A stretch of 27,976 nucleotides of DNA from CALWZE01 sp964645785. Lineage in GTDB: Bacteria > Bacillota > Clostridia > Oscillospirales > Ruminococcaceae. This document shows positions 1-7,184 of the stretch, piece by piece. The notes under the pieces were generated by a model. That model did not search any database and was not told the origin of the DNA. It saw only the letters and a list, made by a program, of their open reading frames with translations. Every line of letters begins with the position of its first letter. Position 1 is the stretch's first letter. The stretch lies in assembly GCA_964645785.1 (NCBI GenBank), contig CAZYAV010000031.1:1-27976 (forward strand), given 5' to 3'. The position numbers and the translations under genes were made by a program.

Positions 1-53
1 GCGACGAAGAGTACCGCCAGAAGTCGCGGGAATACGCCGCATTCACCCGCTGA
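1..53 (+). CDS. C-terminal end of a gene entering from the left (partial)
   Basis: Reading from base 3 gives sixteen sense codons (ending EYAAFTR) and a TGA stop at 51-53. The charged, helix-like composition is normal for the tail of a soluble protein. A strong rightward intrinsic terminator lies about 145 bases downstream, which fits a rightward gene ending here. Too little remains to name a product. Part of this could be chance reading, since only 16 codons are visible. Confidence 0.45.
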   Translation, partial: DEEYRQKSREYAAFTR

Positions 54-385
54 TTCCGCCAAGCGGGGCAGGGTCGGTGCAGCGCGGGCGCCCCGGTGCG
101 CAATGGCGCCGCGCCAAAGCGGGAACGGCAGTCCCCTGCATCCGGCGCAGCGCAAGTCTGTTCGGCGGCGCCGGATGCGGAAGGAAATATACAGGCACGG
201 CGCAGCCCGGTAAACCGGGCTGCGCCGTTTTCTTCTCTTCGGAGCGCGGCCGCGCGGCTTCCCCGCCTGCTGCGGCCTGCAAGTGGCGGCTGTCCCCAGA
301 ATAAATCCCGCCGCTTTGGGCACACCGTGCCAACGCCGCGGGAGCGGAGCAGCGGATAGAGGAAGCGGGAAAACCGGCTTGTCCG
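54..385. other. Intergenic region between convergent genes
   Basis: Non-coding by appearance; the ORFs here are unsupported by ribosome binding sites or recognisable sequence. It holds one strong rightward intrinsic terminator (198-231). Nothing else convincing is visible. Confidence 0.6.
198..231 (+). terminator. Intrinsic terminator
   Basis: A perfect 13-bp stem (198-210 with 215-227) with a TAAA loop is followed by a T-rich tract (GTTTTCTTCTCTTC). The T-tract is on the right side only, so it should end transcription from the partial gene at the left edge. The leftward strand lacks a clear T-run, so it is probably one-way. Confidence 0.75.
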
Positions 386-1267
386 TTATTCCCGATAATC
401 CTCTCGGATAAACGGTTTTTCAATCTTCGATTCGGTCAAAAGCGCGTATTTTTTCGGGTGCCGGTAGGCGTTTCCGTGCACCTCGCTTTCCCGGTAGCTT
501 CTGAGCTGCTCCAAATCCAGCTCGGCAAGGTAAATGCCCTCCTCTTCCCCCGCCTGAAGAATGCAGGTGTCTCTTGCGCCGTCCTCCTTCGGCAGATAGA
601 CCATCCCGTCAAACACGCTTGAATTGCCGTTGCAGTCCGGCACCGTTTTGGGGTAATTGCAGGTGGCAATCGCCGTCATATTCTCAAAAGCCCGGCCGCG
701 GAGCTGGGAAAGGCGGTTACTCTCCATCGGGCAGGCGTTCGGAACAAGGATGAGCTCCGCGCCCTTTAGCATCAGGAGCCGCGCGCTTTCCGGGAATTCT
801 CTGTCGTAGCAGATCATGGCGCCGACCTTCACCCGGCCGCAGGCGGTGTCCAGTTCCGCAACGTAAAAATCCTCGCCCGCCGTCAGATTTCGCTCCACAT
901 CAAAATCGCAGGTGTGCACCTTTGCGTAAACAAATTTCAGCGCGCCGTATCGGTCAAACAGGGCAAGCGAATTGCGGGGCGCTTCCTTGTGCTGTTCCAG
1001 GAAGGTAATCCCAATCGCCATTTGCAGCTGCCTTGCAAGCCCGGCAAACGCGCGGATAAACCCGCTGTCAACCGGGATCGCCTCTTTTTTCCACTCGTCA
1101 ACCGGCCGGCCGTGGATATTGTATCCATTGCTCCACATCTCGGGGAACAGCGCTATCTCCGCTCCAAGCGCTTTCGCTTGTTTGCAGCACTGTAGCCCTT
1201 TGTCCTGATTCTCCTCCGGGCTTTTGCATGGCGCAATTTGCAGCAGCGCGATTTTCAGCCTATCCAT
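386..1267 (-). CDS. Carbon-nitrogen hydrolase (nitrilase superfamily)
   Basis: A 293-residue nitrilase-fold amidohydrolase that should hydrolyse a small-molecule amide or carbamoyl C-N bond in the cytoplasm. The full catalytic triad is visible: Glu43 (in LFPEMW), Lys116 (in YAKVH) and Cys153 (in MICYDREFPES). The length is normal for a single-domain family member. The start ATG at 1267 follows an AAAGGGAG ribosome binding site. The HTCDFDVE segment after Lys116 resembles N-carbamoylputrescine amidohydrolase / omega-amidase-like members, but no neighbouring polyamine or amino-acid pathway gene helps fix the substrate. It stands alone with its own possible promoter. Family assignment is secure; substrate is unknown. 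Confidence 0.93.
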   Translation of the reverse strand: MDRLKIALLQIAPCKSPEENQDKGLQCCKQAKALGAEIALFPEMWSNGYNIHGRPVDEWKKEAIPVDSGFIRAFAGLARQLQMAIGITFLEQHKEAPRNSLALFDRYGALKFVYAKVHTCDFDVERNLTAGEDFYVAELDTACGRVKVGAMICYDREFPESARLLMLKGAELILVPNACPMESNRLSQLRGRAFENMTAIATCNYPKTVPDCNGNSSVFDGMVYLPKEDGARDTCILQAGEEEGIYLAELDLEQLRSYRESEVHGNAYRHPKKYALLTESKIEKPFIREDYRE

Positions 1268-1607
1268 ACTCCATACTCCCTTTTATCCGAAAAAGCAAAC
1301 AGGCAAGCCCGCTTTTCTGCGGATTGCCTCCCTTTCCACCCCGCGGCTTCGTCGGCAGCGCAGTCCGCTGTCTTTAAAGCGCATCCCCTGTGTTCATTCA
1401 AGGAATGACCTTGTTTTTTTAATTATTCTCTTCTGCCTCTCCGGCGCGCGGATTGCCCCCGCACGCTTTTGTCCTCCCCGATTCTCGCCCCGTCCGCAGG
1501 CGCCGCAGATACCCCGCCGGCGCGTTACGGGGCTCGCCGTTTTCCAAAGCCCGGGCGCGGGGTTCCCCCTTGCCGGATACAGGGAACCGCACCCCGCCGC
1601 ACGCCGG
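1268..1607. other. Intergenic region between nitrilase-family and cyclase genes
   Basis: About 340 bases. It contains the possible promoter at 1373-1401 in an AT-rich patch (about 1390-1440), and a 7-bp hairpin (1561-1567 with 1582-1588) just past the cyclase stop. That hairpin has no clear T-run on the leftward strand, so I do not call it a terminator. Confidence 0.5.
1373..1401 (-). promoter_or_regulatory. Possible sigma-A promoter for the nitrilase-family gene
   Basis: On the leftward strand TTGAAT (1401-1396) and TTTAAA (1378-1373) are 17 bp apart, each matching the consensus hexamer at four of six positions. The leader would be about 100 nt. The -35 overlaps a short inverted repeat (TCATTC AAG GAATGA). 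Both hexamers are weak, so this is tentative. Confidence 0.35.
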
Positions 1608-2165
1608 TTACAGCTCGGCGACCACCCGGCAGGGCAGCCCGGTCATCTGCGCGTAGTTCATCGGGTAGGTGTTGACGACGCAGCTGCCCCCCGCATCGGC
1701 AACGGCCTTCAGGTTGCACAGGTTCTCCACGATAAAGACGCCGTTGTCCGCACAGTACTGATCCTTCGGCGTGTGCTCCCTGCCGCGCCGCACGCCCGCA
1801 CAATCCACGCCGATGATGGACACGCCCCGCGCAAGCAGCGCGTCGATCAGCCCGTCCGAAAGCTGCGGATGTTCGGTAAAGTAGACCCTGCTGCCGTAGC
1901 CCTCCCGCTCGATGAATCCGGTGTAAAACGCGACGAACATCTCCTTTTCCACCCTGTCCAGCGCGATGTCGCCGGTGTCGATGTCCCTGTCCGTCACGTT
2001 GGAGACGTCAAAGACGACGCCCCTGCGCCGGGTGTATTCCAGCGGAAATTCCCGGTTCATCACGTCAAAGTGGGTGCCCAGATGGCCGACGAGCGCCTTT
2101 TTCTCGTTCCCCTGCGCGTCGGTCGCCATTTGGGGCGTAATTTTCAAAGTCAGGTCAATCAGCAT
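1608..2165 (-). CDS. Cyclase family protein (kynurenine formamidase-like)
   Basis: A 185-residue protein of the metal-dependent cyclase/formamidase family (Pfam Cyclase). The signature metal-binding run is GHLGTHFD, giving His28, His32 and Asp34 as ligands. A second conserved region near the C-terminal half reads FIVENLCNL, like the ENL block of the family. The usual motif continues D-x-P-x-H, but here residues 34-38 are DVMNR, so the last histidine is replaced by Arg38. Metal binding or substrate may therefore differ from true kynurenine formamidases. The start is the ATG at 2165, preceded by AAGGGAGG; an in-frame upstream extension has no such site. No tryptophan-catabolism genes are nearby, so the substrate is unknown. 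Confidence 0.88.
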   Translation of the reverse strand: MLIDLTLKITPQMATDAQGNEKKALVGHLGTHFDVMNREFPLEYTRRRGVVFDVSNVTDRDIDTGDIALDRVEKEMFVAFYTGFIEREGYGSRVYFTEHPQLSDGLIDALLARGVSIIGVDCAGVRRGREHTPKDQYCADNGVFIVENLCNLKAVADAGGSCVVNTYPMNYAQMTGLPCRVVAEL

Positions 2166-2743
2166 CTTTCTGCCTCCCTTATGCTTCGGTTCTCTCCATT
2201 CGGCTCTGTTCCTGCGGGATAAAGCGGCGCGCAAGGCCGCACACGCCGGGCAGAACCCGTGCAGCGCGCCGTTTAAAAAACCGGCCGCCGGGATCCCCGC
2301 AGGCGCCCCGCCTGACGCGAAATGCGCAGACCCGCCGCCGCGTCCGCTCAGGTAGATCTTATCACTTTTTTCTCCGCCCGAACAGCCCGCGCGTCCGTCT
2401 CGGTTTTCCGCCGCGGCACGCCCTTCACCGGCGCGTCCGGGCGCGGCGCATCCGGCTCGCGCGTCCGGATGATGCCGCCCGTGTCCGGCGGCTTACCGGT
2501 TTCCCCCCGTTTGAAGCGGTCTGACCCAAAAAGCGGAAAGCCGCGCCGGGGGAGCAGGGCGGGGTCTCCTTGCCGCAAGCCCTTTTTGGGGGGGCTTTCA
2601 ACGCATTCCACCGCCCGCGGAGCCGCGCAGCCCCGCCCTCCAATTCCGGTTTTACAGGCAAAAAGCAGCCGCGTTCCGCGGCTGCTTCATCTCGCCTGCT
2701 CCTTCGCCTGCCCGCTCTGCCAGGCCGCGCGCCGGGCGGCCGC
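2166..2743. other. Intergenic region upstream of the cyclase gene
   Basis: About 580 bases, very GC-rich. The only clear element is the leftward terminator at 2658-2687 that closes the cinA-fusion operon. An AT-rich patch around 2350-2372 may hold promoter elements for the cyclase gene, but I could not find a convincing -35/-10 pair. The ORFs seen here are not supported. Confidence 0.5.
2658..2687 (-). terminator. Intrinsic terminator of the desulfurase-thiI-cinA operon
   Basis: An 11-bp perfect stem (2663-2673 with 2677-2687, loop TTC) is followed on the leftward strand by TTTT. It lies about 60 bases past the stop codon of the CinA fusion gene. Confidence 0.8.
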
Positions 2744-5700
2744 TCACCACTCGACCGCCCCAAACGTGACGCCCGGGTAATAGTGCTCGAGAATCTGACG
2801 GTAATCCCAGCCCATCGCGACCGCGTACTCGTTCGCGCCGGCCTGGCTCATGCCGACCCCGTGCCCCGAGCCGAGCGTCCGGATAATCACATGGGTGCTC
2901 GACGAGCGCACCGTAAAGCAGCTGGAGCGCAGGGACAGCGCCTGCATCATGTCATAGCCGGTCACCGTGACCTGCCCGTCAATCAGCACCTCGTCGACAT
3001 AGCCGCCCTCGGTTTCGCTCAAAATCTCAATCCAGTTCCCCGGATCGTCCGACAGCTGCACGCCGAACGCCTGCTCCAGCTGCAGCTTAAGCGCCTCGCG
3101 CGAAAAGGTCGTCTCGCGGTTATAACCGGTCACCTGATAGTCGTACCGGCTCTCCACCGAGACAAGATAGGGGTACGCCTGCCCGAACACCGCCTCGCTC
3201 GGGTTGGTTTTGCCCGCCGAAACGGCAAAATAGGGGGTGAACGCCGCCGCGCCGTCGTAGAACATCCCCTCCCCGATCACCTGGCTGACAAGGTCGGTCA
3301 CCCGCTGGGTGGGGGTGGCGCCCTGCACGTCGGGAATCTCCCCGGCGCCGAGGGTGTATTGCAGCAGGGATATGGTCGCGACCGCCTGCGCCTTGATGGC
3401 CTCGTCGTCGTAGGATGCGCTCATCTCCGCGGCCACGATGCGGCTGACAATTTCGGCCGGCTGGCCGGTCGTCAGGCTGCCGTTCATGGTGACGGTCACC
3501 ACCGGCGCGTCCGTCTGCCCGTCCGGCGTCTCCTCCTGCGTGAACAGATTGCCGGCCGGGCTCTGGCTCTCGCCATCCGGATTTTCCGCGTTTTTGTCGT
3601 TTCCAATCAGCCAGTTCAGCCAGCGATCCCGCTCTAATGAGGCGTTGACCACCGACTCGCCGCCGGTCAGGTCATAGTACGCCTGCGGGTACAGCGCCGC
3701 CTTGTTCTGAGCAATCGCTTCTTCCGGGGCAGCCGTCGTCTCGCCGTCCCGCAGGCGGCGCGCCACCACAACCAGCCGCGCGCCGTCCCAGTCTTCCAGC
3801 TCGCTGACCAGGGTCAGGAAGCTGTCGGTCGAGCGGACATCGGTGTCGATATTGAACATCGAGCGCATTTTCATCTCGATGACGAATTCCTGAAACGCCT
3901 CGGGGGTCCCAAAGTCGCTCAGGGTATACGCCGTCTGGGTCTCCCCCTGCTCCGGGTTCGCGTTCGCGAGGAATACCGAGCAGATTTTATAGACCGACGA
4001 GCCGTAAACGCTCTCAAAATGGATGAGATACCGCTCGGCGACCGTCTGCTCGGTGCAGTTTTCCAGGCTGCCGAACAGCCCGCTTGTCTCGGCGGGCTTG
4101 CCGTAAACCGTCAGGTTGCGGGGCGCGGCGGCCGGGTCGACCGCCGCCGGCACATGCGGGCAGCCAAGGCTGTTGTCCGTCCCGTCAAAATCGTGGGTCT
4201 CGTAAAACCCGTCCTCCCGGTCGCGCACCACAACGCAGTCGAGGGTTGCGCCGTCAACCGAAAGCCAGCCAAGGGTGTCCGGGTTGCGCTCCACCAGTCC
4301 GCTCAGCCGCTCGGAGAGCGCCGCCGGTTCGGCGTTGTTAAAGCTGTTTTGCAGCTCGAGATAGACCCGCTCGCGCACCCGCGCGCGGATTGCGTCCACC
4401 CCGAACCAGCCGCCGGTCAGCAGCACGGCCATACACAGCGCGCCGACAATCCCCTTTTCCACCTTGAGCGAGGCTTTGCTGCGCGGCTTGCCCTCCCGCT
4501 CCATCTCGGCGATTTCCTTGGGGGTGAACTGCTTTGCGCCCTCGATGGGCAGGTTAGTGATCAGCCGGCGCACCATGTCAAACGCGTGCAGCACGCACAG
4601 CTCGCGGATGGTGTCCCGGCTGCGCATATTGCCAAAGTTGAATTTTTTGACAAACACCCGGCTCTTATCCGACACCGCGATATACACAAGCCCCACCGGC
4701 ATGTCCATATAGCCCTCGTTGGTCGGCCCCGCGATGCCGGTGATTCCCACGCCGATTGCGGCCTTTGCGCGCTGCATCGCGCCCTTGGCCATCTCCGCCG
4801 CCACCGACGAGCTGACTGCCGTGTGCCGGCGCAGAAGCGCGGCGTCCACGCCCAGCGCCCGCTCCTTGGCGCGGTCGGAATAGCTGGCAAAGCCGAGCTC
4901 GAAGATTCTGGACGCGCCGGTAACCGAGGTAATCTGCGCGGCCATCAGCCCGCCCGTGCAGCTCTCCGCCACCGAGATGCGCAGGTTCATCTTTTGCAGC
5001 ATGTGCGCGACGGCTTCGTGCATCTCCTCGCCGTTCTCGGAATAGATGAGGTCGCCCAGCCGCTCCCGGAACAGCGCAATCTGCGCCTTTAACAGCTCGT
5101 TCGCCCGCTCGACCGACTGGGCGCGCGCGGTGATGGTGATCTGCACCTGCCCGGTTTTTGCATACAGCGCCGCGTGCGGGTTTTCCCCGTACAGCAGATC
5201 CTTCACCTTGGTCTCCAGCTCGCCCTCGCCGATGCCGAACACATGCAGCGAGGCGTGCGCCGTGCGCAGATCGGCGAATTTTTCCAGCCGCGGGCGCAGC
5301 ACCTTGTCAAACATCGGCTCCAGCTCGGCCGGGGGGCCGGGCAGCAGCACGATGGCCTGGTTCTTGCTTTGAATAAACAGGCCGGGCGCGGTTCCGTTTT
5401 CATTGTACAGCACTCGGCTGCCCTCGATAATCATCGCCTGCTTCAGGTTATTGTCCGCCATCTTGAGCCCTTTTTGCTCAAAAAAGCGGTGGATGGCGTT
5501 TTCCACCGACGGGCTGTTCACCAGCCGCAGGCCAAGCACCTTGGCTACCGTCTCCTTGGTCAGGTCGTCGTCCGTCGGCCCAAGACCCCCGCAGAACACG
5601 GTGATGTGGCTGCGCGACACGGCGCGCCTTGTCGCCTGCGCAATCTCGTTCTCGTCGTCGCCGACAACGCTCTGCCGGTGCACCGTGAACCCCATCTGGG

Positions 5701-5824
5701 AAAGCCGGCGCGCCAAAAACGCCGTGTTGGTGTTGACAATATCGCCCATCAGCAGTTCATCGCCGACCGCAATAATTTCCGCTTTGATAGAAACGCCCCC
5801 CTTGCTGTGCGCTGCCCCGGCCAT
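2744..5824 (-). CDS. CinA-like / transmembrane / inactive sortase B-like / SpoIID-LytB fusion protein
   Basis: One uninterrupted frame of 1026 residues joins parts that are normally separate. Residues about 14-180 are a MoCF-type CinA N-domain (AVGDELLMGDIVNTNT, GGLGPTDDD). Residues about 270-425 are the NMN deamidase-type CinA C-domain (VAESCTGGLMAAQIT, GITGIAGPT). A basic linker leads to one membrane segment at about 458-479. Residues about 514-695 resemble a class B sortase (NPDTLGW, HDFDG, GLFGSLEN), but the catalytic His is Lys576 (YGK for YGH) and the TLSTC cysteine motif reads TLVSE (671-675); only the Arg region survives. Residues about 775-1026 are a SpoIID/LytB domain with the likely catalytic Glu800 (AAEMSASYDDEAIKAQ) and GHGVGMSQAGANEYA. 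The topology suggests a cytoplasmic NAD-salvage half and an outer peptidoglycan-acting half. The start is uncertain: the ATG at 5824 has no ribosome binding site (see findings). A second internal start near residue 440 cannot be excluded. Confidence 0.85.
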   Translation of the reverse strand: MAGAAHSKGGVSIKAEIIAVGDELLMGDIVNTNTAFLARRLSQMGFTVHRQSVVGDDENEIAQATRRAVSRSHITVFCGGLGPTDDDLTKETVAKVLGLRLVNSPSVENAIHRFFEQKGLKMADNNLKQAMIIEGSRVLYNENGTAPGLFIQSKNQAIVLLPGPPAELEPMFDKVLRPRLEKFADLRTAHASLHVFGIGEGELETKVKDLLYGENPHAALYAKTGQVQITITARAQSVERANELLKAQIALFRERLGDLIYSENGEEMHEAVAHMLQKMNLRISVAESCTGGLMAAQITSVTGASRIFELGFASYSDRAKERALGVDAALLRRHTAVSSSVAAEMAKGAMQRAKAAIGVGITGIAGPTNEGYMDMPVGLVYIAVSDKSRVFVKKFNFGNMRSRDTIRELCVLHAFDMVRRLITNLPIEGAKQFTPKEIAEMEREGKPRSKASLKVEKGIVGALCMAVLLTGGWFGVDAIRARVRERVYLELQNSFNNAEPAALSERLSGLVERNPDTLGWLSVDGATLDCVVVRDREDGFYETHDFDGTDNSLGCPHVPAAVDPAAAPRNLTVYGKPAETSGLFGSLENCTEQTVAERYLIHFESVYGSSVYKICSVFLANANPEQGETQTAYTLSDFGTPEAFQEFVIEMKMRSMFNIDTDVRSTDSFLTLVSELEDWDGARLVVVARRLRDGETTAAPEEAIAQNKAALYPQAYYDLTGGESVVNASLERDRWLNWLIGNDKNAENPDGESQSPAGNLFTQEETPDGQTDAPVVTVTMNGSLTTGQPAEIVSRIVAAEMSASYDDEAIKAQAVATISLLQYTLGAGEIPDVQGATPTQRVTDLVSQVIGEGMFYDGAAAFTPYFAVSAGKTNPSEAVFGQAYPYLVSVESRYDYQVTGYNRETTFSREALKLQLEQAFGVQLSDDPGNWIEILSETEGGYVDEVLIDGQVTVTGYDMMQALSLRSSCFTVRSSSTHVIIRTLGSGHGVGMSQAGANEYAVAMGWDYRQILEHYYPGVTFGAVEW

Positions 5825-5863
5825 GCGCGGCGCAAACCGGCCGCGGCGCGGACGCGCACGGAA

Positions 5864-7042
5864 TCAATCGAAAAAGTGCTTCATGCGGACAAAATAGTCC
5901 GCCGCCGCCCGCTCTTCAAGCGGCGCGAGGTCAACCCGCGATTCGGCCGCGAGGATCTCCTCCAGCCGCGGCTTGGTTTTCGGGTGTTTTGGTGTAAAAA
6001 TCGTGCAGCAGTCCTCATACGGCTCAATCGAGGTCTCAAACGCGCCGATTTTGCGGGAAATCTCGATAATCTCGGTCTTGTCCATCCCGATAAGCGGCCG
6101 CAGCACCGGCACGGCCGCCGCCGCGTCGGTGCACTGGATTGCGCTCAGCGTCTGGGAGGCGACCTGCGCGAGACTCTCCCCCGTGATGATTGCGCCGCAG
6201 TGCTCCGCCCGGCACAGCCGGTTTGCGATGCGCACCATCGAGCGGCGCATCAGCACCGTGAACAGCTCGCTCGGGCAGTGTTCCTTGATGGCGACCTGCG
6301 TTTCGGTAAACGGCACCACAAGCAGCGCGAAATTCCCCGTATACCGGCTGAGGATGCCGGCGAGCCGCTCGACCTTGTCCAGCGCCCGCTCGCTCGTATA
6401 CGGCGGGGACTGGAAGTGAATCCCACACAGATCCATCCCGCGCTTTGCCATCATATAGGCGGCAACCGGGCTGTCAATCCCGCCCGAAAGCATCACCGCC
6501 GCGCGGCCGCTCGTCCCGGTCGGCATCCCGCCCGCCGCTTCAATCTTGCCCGCGTGGATATAGGCGGCAAAGTCCCGCACCTCGGCGCAGACGCGCACCT
6601 CGGGGTGTTCGATATCCACCCGCAGATGGGGGAATTTGGAGAGGATAAAGCCCCCCAGCTCCCGCGAAAGCTCCATCGAGTTGAGCGCAAAGCTCTTGTC
6701 CGACCGCTTGCTCTCAACCTTAAAGCTCTTTGCGCGCGCCAGCCGGCCGCCGAGATAGTCCGCCGCGGCCGCACACAGCGCCTCAAAGCTCTTTTCGCAG
6801 ATCCGCGCCCGGTTGATCGCCGCCACGCCGAACACGTGGCGCAGCGCGTCGCACGCGGCGTCCATGTCCGCACCCTCGTCCAGCGGCTCCACGTAAATCG
6901 TGCTCTGCGCCTTATACACCCGGAACGCGCCCGCCGGCTCGACCCGCCGCCGGATGGTCTTCATCAGCGCCGCCTCAAAGCTGGAGCGGTTCAGCCCCTT
7001 CAGCGCAATTTCCCCGTATTTTGCAAGCAGTATCTCTTTCAT
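5864..7042 (-). CDS. thiI: tRNA 4-thiouridine synthase ThiI (rhodanese-free form)
   Basis: A 392-residue ThiI that adenylates U8 of tRNA and inserts sulfur to make 4-thiouridine; some homologues also support thiazole synthesis. The N-terminal ferredoxin-like and THUMP regions span about 1-165, followed by the PP-loop ATP site SGGIDS at 186-191. Conserved cysteines sit in EDCCTIF (Cys345/Cys346). The protein ends at the AANH domain and lacks the C-terminal rhodanese domain of the E. coli enzyme, as in Bacillus subtilis, where a dedicated desulfurase does that job. The desulfurase gene lies immediately upstream in the same direction. The start is the ATG at 7042 after GGAAAG; the family start MKEILLAKYGEIALKG fits well. 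Confidence 0.96.
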   Translation of the reverse strand: MKEILLAKYGEIALKGLNRSSFEAALMKTIRRRVEPAGAFRVYKAQSTIYVEPLDEGADMDAACDALRHVFGVAAINRARICEKSFEALCAAAADYLGGRLARAKSFKVESKRSDKSFALNSMELSRELGGFILSKFPHLRVDIEHPEVRVCAEVRDFAAYIHAGKIEAAGGMPTGTSGRAAVMLSGGIDSPVAAYMMAKRGMDLCGIHFQSPPYTSERALDKVERLAGILSRYTGNFALLVVPFTETQVAIKEHCPSELFTVLMRRSMVRIANRLCRAEHCGAIITGESLAQVASQTLSAIQCTDAAAAVPVLRPLIGMDKTEIIEISRKIGAFETSIEPYEDCCTIFTPKHPKTKPRLEEILAAESRVDLAPLEERAAADYFVRMKHFFD

Positions 7043-7076
7043 ACAGTCTTTCCGTTTTCTCCGGTTTATTGTCCTT

Positions 7077-7121
7077 CCCGGCCTGTGCGCCCGCCGCCGG
7101 AGCGCGGGCGCACAGGCCGGG
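7077..7121. repeat. Long GC-rich hairpin between the desulfurase gene and thiI
   Basis: A perfect 18-bp inverted repeat (7077-7094 with 7104-7121) encloses a 9-nt loop. On the leftward strand used by the operon it is followed by AAGGACAATAAACC, not by Ts, so it should not be an intrinsic terminator there. On the other strand TTTT follows, but no rightward gene lies upstream. A second, 7-bp hairpin (7157-7163 with 7167-7173) sits just past the desulfurase stop. An RNA-stabilising or processing role is inference. Confidence 0.6.
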
Positions 7122-7184
7122 GTTTTCAAAGCCCGCGGGATTGCCGCCGCGTATCCGCCCCGCTGCGCGGGGCTTACGGCCGGT

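Noticed and set aside
54..423. Leftward 126-codon ORF at the left edge
   Set aside because: It runs through the strong terminator hairpin, has shadow-like composition and no ribosome binding site.
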